Below the pieces are notes generated by a model. It was not told the DNA's origin, searched no databases, and worked only from the letters and a program-made list of their open reading frames with translations. Both the position numbers and the translations under genes were made by a program. Shown one piece after another: positions 17,545 to 25,025 of a stretch of 64,000 nucleotides of DNA. Source of the DNA: Kitasatospora sp. MAA4 (GTDB lineage: Bacteria; Actinomycetota; Actinomycetes; Streptomycetales; Streptomycetaceae); the NCBI RefSeq assembly GCF_029893355.1, contig NZ_JARZAI010000031.1, forward strand, positions 26,819 through 90,818, written 5' to 3'. Numbering within the stretch: position 1 is the first letter of the stretch; each line of letters begins with the position of its first letter.

Positions 17545-18263
17545 TCGGCACCGTCCAGCTCGCCAGCGCCGGGCCCAGCCCGCTCTGGTACGCCACCCGG
17601 GCGGGCGGCACCGTCGCGCTGCTGCTGCTCACCGCCACCGTCGTGCTGGGCATCGTCGCGGGTGGGCGGTACGCGCCGAAACGGATCGCCCGGTTCGAGA
17701 TCGGCGCCCTGCACCGCAACCTCTCGATCCTCACGCTCGCCTTCCTGGCGCTGCACATCGTCACCGCGATCGCCGACACCTTCGTGCACCTGACCTGGCT
17801 GGACGCGTTCGTGCCGTTCGCCTCCTCCTGCCGCCCGCTCTGGCTGGGCCTGGGGACGCTGGCGTTCGACCTGCTGCTGGCCGTCCTGGCGACCAGCGCG
17901 CTTCGGCTGCGGATCGGACAGCGGCGCTGGAAGGCGGTGCACTGGCTGGCGTACGCGAGCTGGCCGCTGGCCCTGTTCCACGGCGCGGGCACCGGGACGG
18001 ACACCCGGCTCTCGCTCCAACTGGTCCTCTCCACCGGCTGCCTGGCCGTGGTGGTGGCCGCCGTGTGGTGGCGGCTCTACCGGGCCGGGCCCGGCCACCG
18101 GGCCGGCCGGCTCTGGGCCGCACTCGCGGTCGCCGCCGTCCCGGCCGTCCTGGCGGTGTTCCTGGCCACCGGCCCGCTGAAGGCCGGCTGGGCGCACCGC
18201 GCCGACGGCGCCGAGCCGAGCGTCGCCACCGCGACCGTCGACCGAACGGGAGAGAGCGCGTGA
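17541..18263 (+). CDS. Ferric-reductase-like transmembrane cytochrome b
   Basis: 240 residues with six predicted TM segments. His residues in LHRNLS and LHIVTA (about 55 and 68) and in VHWLAY and LFHGAG (about 134 and 147) are placed to bind two b-hemes, as in the FRE/YedZ-type core. It lacks the FAD and NAD(P) domains of full ferric reductases, so electrons must come from a partner, here probably the NuoF-like protein and ferredoxin. Preceded by CAGGGAGGA; overlaps both neighbours by 4 nt. Confidence 0.85.
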   Translation: MIGTVQLASAGPSPLWYATRAGGTVALLLLTATVVLGIVAGGRYAPKRIARFEIGALHRNLSILTLAFLALHIVTAIADTFVHLTWLDAFVPFASSCRPLWLGLGTLAFDLLLAVLATSALRLRIGQRRWKAVHWLAYASWPLALFHGAGTGTDTRLSLQLVLSTGCLAVVVAAVWWRLYRAGPGHRAGRLWAALAVAAVPAVLAVFLATGPLKAGWAHRADGAEPSVATATVDRTGESA

Positions 18264-19603
18264 ACGAGCGACCGGACGCCGTCCTGACCGAGCAGGCCCA
18301 GGACGGGCGCAGCGGACCGCACGGCACCCGCCTGCTGCACGGCTGGTACAGCACGGGCGGCCGCGCCGACCTCGCGGAGCACCTCGGCCGCTACGGCCCG
18401 CCCCCGCTGCCACCCGGCCGCCGTCCGGCGATCGGTCTGGTCCAGGCCGTCGAGGAGGCCGGACTGACCGGACGCGGCGGCGCCGCCTTCCCCACCGGCC
18501 GCAAGCTGCGTTCGGTCGCCGCGCGCCGCGGACCGGCCGTGGTCGTCGCCAACGGCATGGAGAGCGAGCCGGCCAGCCGCAAGGACGAGGTGCTGCTCGA
18601 CCTGGCCCCGCACCTGGTCCTGGACGGCGCCGCGCTGGCCGCCTCGGCCGTCGGCGCCGCGGCCGTCCACCTGTGCCTGCCGCGCACCCGGGCCGATCAG
18701 GTGCACCGGCTGGCGGCCGCGGTCGAGGAGCGCAGCCGGGCCGGCCTGGACCGCGTCCCCGTGCTGGTGCACGCCCTGCCGCACCACTACGTCTCCAGCG
18801 AGGAGACCTCCCTGGTGCACTGGCTCAACGGCGGCGAGGCCCGTCCGACGGCCACCCCGCCCCGGCCCTTCGAGAAGGGCGTGGACGGTCGCCCGACCCT
18901 CGTCGACAACGTGGAGACCCTCGCGCACCTCGCCCTGATCGCCCGCTACGGCCCGCAGTGGTTCCGCGGCGCCGGACGGCCCGACGCGCCGGGCACCACC
19001 CTGGTCACGCTCTCCGGCGCCGTCCGCGCGCCGGGCGTCTACGAGATCGCGCTGGGCACGCAGTTGGGGAGCGCGCTGGACACCGCCGGAGGCGCCGCCG
19101 AGCCCCTCCAGGCGATCCTGGTCGGCGGCTTCTTCGGCAGCTGGCTCCCCGCCGCCGGCGCCGCCGCCGTGCCGTTCACCCGGCCCGACCTCGCAGCCGC
19201 CGGTGCCGGGCCGGGTGCCGGGGTCCTGGTCGCCCTGGCGCAGGACGCCTGCGGGCTCGCCGAGACGGCCCGTGTGCTGGACTACCTGGCCGGCCAGAGC
19301 GCGCGCCAGTGCGGACCCTGCACCTTCGGACTGCCCGCCGTCGCCGAGGACTTCGTCCAGCTGGCCTGGGGCCGGGCGGACGCCGCGCTGATCGAGCGGC
19401 TGCACCGCCGCACGGGCCAGCTCCCCGGCCGCGGGGCCTGCCGCCACCCCGACGGCGCCGCCCGACTCGCCGCCACCGCACTGCACGCGTTCGCCGAGGA
19501 CGTCCACCGGCACCTGGCCGGCGGACCGTGTGCGGCCGCCGGCCGGCCCGCCGTCCTGCCCGTGCCCGACACCCGAAGCCCCGAGAGCGAGGGATGGCGA
19601 TGA
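18260..19603 (+). CDS. NuoF/Nqo1-like NADH-oxidising flavoprotein with SLBB domain
   Basis: 447 residues. The FMN loop is GRGGAAFPTGRK (about residues 72-83) and the NADH region is NGMESEPASRKDE (about 97-109), matching NuoF GRGGAGFPTG and ESEPG. An SLBB region follows (TLSGAVRAPGVYEI). The C-terminal cluster region reads CGPCTFG followed by GACRHPDG about 38 residues later, so one of the four Nqo1 [4Fe-4S] cysteines is Gly. No NuoE or NuoG is nearby. GTG 18260 overlaps the cytochrome stop. Likely takes electrons from NAD(P)H to the ferredoxin and cytochrome encoded beside it. Confidence 0.82.
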   Translation: MNERPDAVLTEQAQDGRSGPHGTRLLHGWYSTGGRADLAEHLGRYGPPPLPPGRRPAIGLVQAVEEAGLTGRGGAAFPTGRKLRSVAARRGPAVVVANGMESEPASRKDEVLLDLAPHLVLDGAALAASAVGAAAVHLCLPRTRADQVHRLAAAVEERSRAGLDRVPVLVHALPHHYVSSEETSLVHWLNGGEARPTATPPRPFEKGVDGRPTLVDNVETLAHLALIARYGPQWFRGAGRPDAPGTTLVTLSGAVRAPGVYEIALGTQLGSALDTAGGAAEPLQAILVGGFFGSWLPAAGAAAVPFTRPDLAAAGAGPGAGVLVALAQDACGLAETARVLDYLAGQSARQCGPCTFGLPAVAEDFVQLAWGRADAALIERLHRRTGQLPGRGACRHPDGAARLAATALHAFAEDVHRHLAGGPCAAAGRPAVLPVPDTRSPESEGWR

Positions 19604-19815
19604 CCCGCACCCACCGGCTCGGCATCGACCGCATCGCCTGCGACGGGCGCGGCCTCTGCGCCGAGCTGCTCCCCGAGCTGATCGCCCTCGACGAGTGGGG
19701 CTACCCGATCCTCCACGACACCGCCGTCTCCGAGGCGCTGCTCACGCACGCCCGGCGGGCGGTCGCGGCCTGCCCGGTGCTGGCCCTGCGGTTGGAGCGG
19801 GCCACCCGGGATTGA
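19600..19815 (+). CDS. Small [3Fe-4S]-type ferredoxin
   Basis: 71 residues with CDGRGLC (C-x5-C) and a distant CPVLAL, the three-cysteine pattern of single-cluster actinomycete ferredoxins. ATG 19600 is 6 nt after GAGGG; ATG 19594 in the same frame is too close to it. It overlaps the NuoF-like stop. Last gene of the tightly coupled run that began at 13890; probable soluble electron shuttle between the NuoF-like protein and the membrane cytochrome. Confidence 0.88.
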   Translation: MTRTHRLGIDRIACDGRGLCAELLPELIALDEWGYPILHDTAVSEALLTHARRAVAACPVLALRLERATRD

Positions 19816-19989
19816 CGTGCTCATTCATAGCGTTCTCTGAGCCGACAGCCCTGGCGTCTCCCTGACGGAATGTCAACAATGGCAGGAACGAACCGAGTTG
19901 GTTCGGACGTGGCGCGGCCGTTCGGTCGACGCCCGGCGGCCGGCGCGCGCCCGTCGCCCCCCTGACCATTCCCGATCACGGAGACCCCC

Positions 19990-20466
19990 ATGCCCCGGCC
20001 CATTCCTGCGCCCGCGCGTTCGACAGGCGCGACCCTCTCCCGATTCCCTGCCGCCCTGCTCTGCCTGGCGGTGTCCTGGATCCACGTCCAGGACCAGGGA
20101 GGATTCCCCGGCGACAAGACCCCGCACTACGTCGGCGTCGGCTACTACCTGCTGGAGGCGACCGGCGTGCTGGCCGCGCTGCTGCTGGCCGGTGCGGGCG
20201 GACGGCAGCTGCGCCCGGCCGGCTGGCTGCTCGCGGCGGGTGTCGCCGTCGGCCCGCTGCTCGGATTCGTCCTGTCGCGCGGCCCGGGCCTGCCCGACTA
20301 CAGCGACGACAAGGGCAACTGGACCGAGCCACTGGGCATCGCCAGCGTCGTCGTGGAAGGGATCCTGCTCGCGCTCGCTGTCACGGCCCTGCTCGCCGGG
20401 GCGCAGGCCGCGCGACGCCTGCCGGTCCGCTCCACCGCCTCCGGGGTCACCAGCCGCAGCCGCTGA
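19990..20466 (+). CDS. Hypothetical four-TM membrane protein
   Basis: 158 residues with four hydrophobic segments (about 16-33, 50-68, 74-92 and 115-135). The first loop holds WIHVQDQGGFPGDKTPHYVG. The short N-terminal tail contains STGAT, which resembles an ApbE flavinylation tetrapeptide, but it may be chance. ATG 19990 follows CACGGAGAC. It sits between the ferredoxin and another heme-type membrane protein and may belong to the same system. Family not recognised. Confidence 0.65.
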   Translation: MPRPIPAPARSTGATLSRFPAALLCLAVSWIHVQDQGGFPGDKTPHYVGVGYYLLEATGVLAALLLAGAGGRQLRPAGWLLAAGVAVGPLLGFVLSRGPGLPDYSDDKGNWTEPLGIASVVVEGILLALAVTALLAGAQAARRLPVRSTASGVTSRSR

Positions 20467-20646
20467 CGGTCCGACACCGAGCTGTCCGGACCCGAACCAA
20501 CCACCTGAACCACTTCTTAGTCGGTGCTGCGGCACACTGCTGACCATCCCTCGGCCGACACCGGCTCAGGGCGTCCTTCCGGCCCGGCCGGTACCGCTCC
20601 CGTCGGTGCCGACCGGGCCGGCACCGACCGAAGGCGGACGGCTCGA

Positions 20647-21309
20647 ATGCCCCTGACCAGCAGCGACGCGGCACCGGCGGACCTCGCGGACAGCGCTGAC
20701 CTCGCGGCCGTACCGCGGAAGCCGAATCGGCACGGCGGCCCCGAAGGCAACCGGCGACTGACGGCCGCCGTCGGCGCACTCCTGCTGGTGCTCTTCGCCG
20801 CCCAGGGCGTCACGATCCTCTTCCTCGGGCAGCTCCTCAGCTGGCACTTCTTCATCGGCATGCTGCTGATCGGCCCGGTCTGCCTCAAGATCGGCGTCAC
20901 CGGCTACCGCTTCGTGCGCTACTACACCGGCGACCCGGCCTACCGCCGCCAGGGACCACCGCACCTGCTGCTGCGCCTGCTCGCCCCGCTCGTCCTCGCC
21001 ACCACCGTCGCCCTGCTGGCCACCGGCAGCACGCTGGCCCTGCTGGGACGCGACACCGGACCGGTTCCGGTCCTGCTCCTGCACAAGGTCAGTTTCGTCT
21101 GCTGGGCCACGGCGATGACGGCCCACGTCCTGACGCACGTCTGGCGGCTGCCCCGACTGATCGGGGCCGACCTGCGGCGGCGGTCCGCACACCGCGACGG
21201 CCCCCGGATCGGCGGCGCCCTGGTGCGCTGGTCGCTGCTCGCGGCGGCCCTCGGTGCCGGCCTGGCCATCGCCCTGGCCGGCACGCCGCTGGCCTCGTCG
21301 CACTGGTAG
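20647..21309 (+). CDS. Predicted b-type cytochrome membrane protein
   Basis: 220 residues: a soluble N-terminal 40, then four or five TM segments. His residues occur at SWHFFIG, PPHLLLR, LLHKVSF and TAHVLTHVW, spaced as candidate heme axial ligands. Together with the adjacent ApbE and ferric-reductase-like genes, this suggests a quinone- or flavin-linked membrane electron carrier. ATG 20647 follows GAAGGCGGA; an upstream in-frame start at 20524 would add 41 low-complexity residues. Heme binding is inferred, not shown. Confidence 0.68.
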   Translation: MPLTSSDAAPADLADSADLAAVPRKPNRHGGPEGNRRLTAAVGALLLVLFAAQGVTILFLGQLLSWHFFIGMLLIGPVCLKIGVTGYRFVRYYTGDPAYRRQGPPHLLLRLLAPLVLATTVALLATGSTLALLGRDTGPVPVLLLHKVSFVCWATAMTAHVLTHVWRLPRLIGADLRRRSAHRDGPRIGGALVRWSLLAAALGAGLAIALAGTPLASSHW

Positions 21310-21332
21310 ACCGGCCTCAGAGCCTGTGTCTG

Positions 21333-21351
21333 GGAGACTTTCAGACTCTCC
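21333..21351 (+). terminator. Possible terminator hairpin
   Basis: GGAGA (21333-21337) and TCTCC (21347-21351) can pair around a nine-base loop, 23 nt after the cytochrome gene. Short stem and no U-tract, so only weakly supported. Confidence 0.35.
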
Positions 21352-21407
21352 TCACGGTCCGCCTACCTCCGCCGGCGCAGACTTGAACTCCGGAGGAGGT
21401 GAGGGCC

Positions 21408-21671
21408 GTGGACAACCGCCGCACGCGGCTGCGGGAGGAGGGCCTGGCGAGGACGACGTCCTGGACCCGTCGCACCGCGGCGGGCGCGGCCGTGCTCTGC
21501 GCGGCGCTGGCCGGGATCTTCGCCCACGCCCTGCCCGGCCAGGCCGCGACGCCCGGCACGGCGCAGCCCGGCAGCACGCAGCCCTCGCAGCCGCACCTCC
21601 AGGCACCCGCCCAGCCCCCTGGCTCCGGCTCCGGCGCCGGTGGCGGCCACGTCACCTCCGGCGGCTCCTAG
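21408..21671 (+). CDS. Proline/glycine-rich single-TM protein ending SGGS
   Basis: 87 residues starting at GTG 21408, 7 nt after GGAGGAGGT. Basic N-terminus (DNRRTRLREEGLARTT), one TM (AAGAAVLCAALAGIFAHAL) and a tail of Pro, Gln, Ser and Gly ending HVTSGGS. The plan and the C-terminal S-G-x-S match the 147-residue protein at 16142, although the sequences between differ. Likely anchored in the membrane with the tail outside. Function unknown. Confidence 0.6.
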   Translation: MDNRRTRLREEGLARTTSWTRRTAAGAAVLCAALAGIFAHALPGQAATPGTAQPGSTQPSQPHLQAPAQPPGSGSGAGGGHVTSGGS

Positions 21672-21717
21672 CGGGATACTGGGCGCAAGGCCCTCTCCGA
21701 AAGGTGGTGGGGCGGCC

Positions 21718-22893
21718 ATGACGGCGATGACCCTCGGTGTCCTGCGGGAGACCGCGCCGGGCGAACGGCGTGTCGCCCTCGTTCCCGACCTGGTCCACAC
21801 CCTCGACGCCCTCGGTGTGGCCGTCCTGGTGGAGCGCGGCGCCGGGGCCGGGGCACTGTTCCACGACGAGGCCTACGCCGCGGCCGGCGCGGGCGTCGTC
21901 TCGCGCGCCGAGATCCTGCGGCACGCGGATCTCCTGGTCGGGGTGCAGGCTCCCCACCTCGGCCCCACCCACCGCTACCGACCCGGGCAGCTTCTGGTCG
22001 CGATGGTGGCGTCGGCGCTGACCCCCTTCCAGCTCTGGCAGTGGGCCGACCAGGGCGTCACCGCCATCGGCCTCGACCTGGTCCCGGACACGCTCGGCGC
22101 CGGATACCCGATGGACGCGCTCGCCTCCCAGGCCCGGATCAGCGGCTACCGGGCGGTACTGATCGCGGCCGAACGCCTGCGGCGCTGCCTACCGCCCTGG
22201 GGCTCGACCGAGACGACCTTCGAACCGGTACGGGCGCTGGTCGTCGGCGCCGGGCCGGCCGGTCTGCAGGCCGTCGACACCGCCCGCCGGCTCGGCGCGC
22301 TCGTCCACGCGCACGAGCTGCGCCGACGGGCCCGGGTGGAGGTCGCCGAACTGGGCGGCACCCTCCTGGACCTCCCGGGACTGCGACCCGTGGACGACGC
22401 CGCCGGGCTGGCCCGGGCGCTCGACTCCGAGCTGGCCGAACTGCGCCAGGGGCTGGCCGACGTACTGCCCCGCTTCGACATCGTCATCGCCGCACTCGAC
22501 CCGCCCGGTCGCCCGGCACCGATGGTGCTGACCACCGAGGCGGTGCAGGCGATGCGCCCCGGCTCCGTCGTGGTCGACCTGACGTCCGGCACGTCCGGCA
22601 CGTCCGGCGGCAACGTGCAGTGCGCCGCGCCGGGCATCCTGACCCTGGTGGGCGACGCGCTCAGCGTGATCGGCGCCGGCAACCTCCCCGCCCAGGCGCC
22701 CGTCACCGCCTCGACCGCCTACGCGCACAACGTCAGCGCCCTGCTCCACCACCTCAAGCGCAGCGGCCCCCTGACGATCGACCTGAGCGACCCCGTGCAG
22801 GCCGCCATCGTGGTGACCCACCACGGCAGCGTGCTGAAGCGACCGACCGGTCAGCTCCTGCTCGGCGCGACCGCCGGCGCCGGCCCGGGCTGA
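21718..22893 (+). CDS. Lone NAD(P) transhydrogenase alpha (PntA)/alanine dehydrogenase-like protein
   Basis: 391 residues. The N-terminal half matches the AlaDH/PNT family (GVLRETAPGERRVALVPD; GAGYPMDALASQARISGYRAV). The Rossmann motif is LVVGAGPAGLQAVDTARRLGA (about residues 176-196) and the C-terminus has VVDLTSGTSG. It ends without the membrane segments of a full PntA, so it equals the soluble domain I (PntAA). No PntAB or PntB gene is present in the window, so it cannot pump protons alone; it may be an NAD(H)-binding or dehydrogenase protein. RBS GGTGGTGGGG before ATG 21718. Confidence 0.8.
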   Translation: MTAMTLGVLRETAPGERRVALVPDLVHTLDALGVAVLVERGAGAGALFHDEAYAAAGAGVVSRAEILRHADLLVGVQAPHLGPTHRYRPGQLLVAMVASALTPFQLWQWADQGVTAIGLDLVPDTLGAGYPMDALASQARISGYRAVLIAAERLRRCLPPWGSTETTFEPVRALVVGAGPAGLQAVDTARRLGALVHAHELRRRARVEVAELGGTLLDLPGLRPVDDAAGLARALDSELAELRQGLADVLPRFDIVIAALDPPGRPAPMVLTTEAVQAMRPGSVVVDLTSGTSGTSGGNVQCAAPGILTLVGDALSVIGAGNLPAQAPVTASTAYAHNVSALLHHLKRSGPLTIDLSDPVQAAIVVTHHGSVLKRPTGQLLLGATAGAGPG

Positions 22894-23058
22894 ACCGGGT
22901 CACCGGCGGCGCCGTCCTGCTCGCTGGATGAGGCCGCGCCGAATCGCTCAAGTCCTGGCCGGTCATGGCCTGGTCGGGGAGGCGGCGCAGGTGGACGCTG
23001 GAAGCAGGAGGGCGATCGTGCCCCCGGCAGGGATCCGCACCCAGGAGGCGTGAGGGCC

Positions 23059-23772
23059 ATGCAGCACCGCACCGTCCACGACGTGATGACCCAGGGGGTC
23101 GTCACCGCCCGAATCGACACCCCCTTCAAGGAGGTCGCCGGGCTCTTCCACCGCAACGACATCACCGCCGTCCCCGTCGTCGACGACCGGGACCACCCGC
23201 TCGGCATGGTCTCCGAGGCGGACCTGCTGCGCAACGAGGCCATCCAGCCCGATCCCGAAGGCCACCTGGCCGGATACCGGCTGAGCCCGCACGAGCGCGC
23301 CCGCGCCGAGGCCGAGACCGCAGGGGCGCTGATGAGCAGCCCCGCCGTCACGGCCCGTCCCGACTGGAGCCTGGTCGAGACCGCCCGGGTGATGGACCGC
23401 AAGAGGGTCAAGCGGCTGCCCGTGGTCGACGAGGCCGGGCGACTGGTCGGCATCGTCAGCCGCAGCGATCTGCTGCAGGTCTTCCTGCGCCACGACGCGG
23501 CGATCCGTGAGGAGATCATCCACGACGTCCTCGGCCAGACCCTCTGGCTGACCCCCAGCGCGGTGGAGGTCAGCGTGCACAACGGCATCGTCACGCTGGC
23601 CGGCCGCGTTGAGCAGAAGAGCCTGATCCCGATCGTCGAACGGCTCTGCCGCTCGGTCGACGGCGTCGTCGCCGTCCACCACACCCTCGGCTACACCGTG
23701 GACGACACCGGCCTCGACCTCGGCAAGCCCTTGGTCCGCGGCCTGGTCGGGCCGTTCACACCGCACCACTGA
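23059..23772 (+). CDS. CBS-CBS-BON domain protein
   Basis: 237 residues. Two CBS repeats (about 1-60, starting VHDVMTQGVVTA, and 90-145, ending VGIVSRSDLLQ) form a nucleotide-sensing Bateman module. A BON domain follows (about 150-225; VEVSVHNGIVTLAGRVEQ). CBS pairs bind AMP, ATP or NAD-type ligands, and CBS proteins are common in actinobacterial hypoxia regulons. ATG 23059 is taken rather than GTG 23050 because AGGAGGCG lies 8 nt upstream. Cytoplasmic. Neighbours are redox genes. Confidence 0.9.
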   Translation: MQHRTVHDVMTQGVVTARIDTPFKEVAGLFHRNDITAVPVVDDRDHPLGMVSEADLLRNEAIQPDPEGHLAGYRLSPHERARAEAETAGALMSSPAVTARPDWSLVETARVMDRKRVKRLPVVDEAGRLVGIVSRSDLLQVFLRHDAAIREEIIHDVLGQTLWLTPSAVEVSVHNGIVTLAGRVEQKSLIPIVERLCRSVDGVVAVHHTLGYTVDDTGLDLGKPLVRGLVGPFTPHH

Positions 23773-23792
23773 GCTGCCGGACCGCGGTGGTG
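23764..23792 (+). terminator. Possible terminator after the CBS-BON gene
   Basis: CACCAC (23764-23769) pairs with GTGGTG (23787-23792), spanning the stop codon with a 17-nt loop. Weak. Confidence 0.3.
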
Positions 23793-23850
23793 GCCGGCCC
23801 GCCCAGGACGGCGGACGGACGGCCCCGTCGCGGCGCGGGGCGAAGCGGTC

Positions 23851-23856
23851 TAGCGT
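23851..23856 (+). promoter_or_regulatory. -10 box (TAGCGT) of the baeRF gene
   Basis: TAGCGT 41 nt before the ATG at 23898 leaves a short 5' UTR containing GAGGAGAG. No clear -35 hexamer is visible. Confidence 0.4.
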
Positions 23857-23897
23857 CGATCACACAGGGGCCGTACTCCCGTCCGAGGAGAGCGCAG

Positions 23898-25013
23898 ATG
23901 ACAACCGGAACCGAGATCGGCACCGAGGCCCTGCGCGAGCTTGTCGCCGCGCCCGGGCCCGTTCTGTCGGTCTACTTCGATCTTGAGGTCCGCCCGGAGA
24001 TGGGCGAGGACGTCGAGGCGCGCTGGCAGGGACTCTGCCGCGACCTCGCACGCCGGGGAGCCGCAGCCGACGACCTGTCCGTCCTGACCAGGCTCTTCCT
24101 CTCCACGCCGCCGGGCTCCGGGGCGCTGGCGGCCTTCGCCTCGGCCGGCGAGGTGCGGCTCTCCACCGTCCTGCCCGGCTGCGAGCGGAGCGGCCTCGCC
24201 CTGTCGGGGCCGCTGCCGCACCTGCTGCCGCTGCTGGCCTGGCGCCAGGACCGCCCCGCCCACGTGGTCGCCGTCGTCGACCGCACCGGGGCCGACCTCC
24301 AGCTGTACCCGCGGGGCGCCACCGAGGCCGTCCACCGCACGGTCACCGGGCCGGACGACGAGATCGAGCGCAACCGGCCCGGCGGCACCGCCCAGATGCG
24401 CTACCAGCACCGGGCCGAGGACTCCTGGGAGCACAACGCCGGCAAGGTCGCCGAGACGCTCGGAACGGCCCTGGCCGAGGTCGACGCCCGCGTTCTCATG
24501 CTCGCCGGGGACGTCCGGGCCCGCCAGTACCTCACCAAGCACCTGCCCTCCTGGGTCCGGCACGACGTCTCGGTGCGCCCGGTCAGCGGCAGCCGCAGCC
24601 CCGACGGGGCCTGGCCGGACCGCAGGGTCCAGGTCGACACCGAGACCTGCCGCGCCGGACGCGACGAGACCGCGGCACTGCTGCGGATGCTGGACGAGGG
24701 CCGCTCGCCGCGCGGCCGGGCCGTGGAAGGCGTCCACGCGACCGTGCGGGCCCTTGCCGAAGGACGCCTCGGCACGCTGCTGATCACCGACGATCCCAGC
24801 TCCCGCGTCGGCGCCTGGTTCGGCCCCCGCGCCACCGACATCACCGACCGCCGGACGGCACCGGCGCCCGGCCAGGAGCCGCTGGTCCGGGGCCCGCTGG
24901 CGGACGTCGCGGTCCGCAGCGCGCTGCTCACCGGAGCCGACATCCGGGTCCTCGCACCGGATGAACCGGGCGCGCCTTCCCAGGGCATCGGCGGTCTGAC
25001 CAACTACACCTGA
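23898..25013 (+). CDS. baeRF/Vms1-type release-factor-like protein (Rv2629-like)
   Basis: 371 residues with the arrangement of the bacterial archaeo-eukaryotic release factor family: an N-terminal domain opening PGPVLSVYFDLEVRPEM, a middle segment VVAVVDRTGADLQLYPRG, RAEDSWEHNAGKVAETLG, and a C-terminal domain ending ADIRVLAPDEPGAPSQGIGGL. Relatives act on peptidyl-tRNA or stalled ribosomes. The mycobacterial relative Rv2629 is in the DosR dormancy regulon. ATG 23898 follows GAGGAGAG. Convergent with the flavoprotein gene. Confidence 0.82.
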   Translation: MTTGTEIGTEALRELVAAPGPVLSVYFDLEVRPEMGEDVEARWQGLCRDLARRGAAADDLSVLTRLFLSTPPGSGALAAFASAGEVRLSTVLPGCERSGLALSGPLPHLLPLLAWRQDRPAHVVAVVDRTGADLQLYPRGATEAVHRTVTGPDDEIERNRPGGTAQMRYQHRAEDSWEHNAGKVAETLGTALAEVDARVLMLAGDVRARQYLTKHLPSWVRHDVSVRPVSGSRSPDGAWPDRRVQVDTETCRAGRDETAALLRMLDEGRSPRGRAVEGVHATVRALAEGRLGTLLITDDPSSRVGAWFGPRATDITDRRTAPAPGQEPLVRGPLADVAVRSALLTGADIRVLAPDEPGAPSQGIGGLTNYT

Positions 25014-25025
25014 CGGAATTGGTCA
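24997..25025. terminator. Convergent-gene inverted repeat
   Basis: TGACCAA (24997-25003) and TTGGTCA (25019-25025) are exact inverted copies around a 15-nt loop and enclose both stop codons of the convergent genes ending at 25013 and 25023. Possible bidirectional terminator. Confidence 0.45.
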
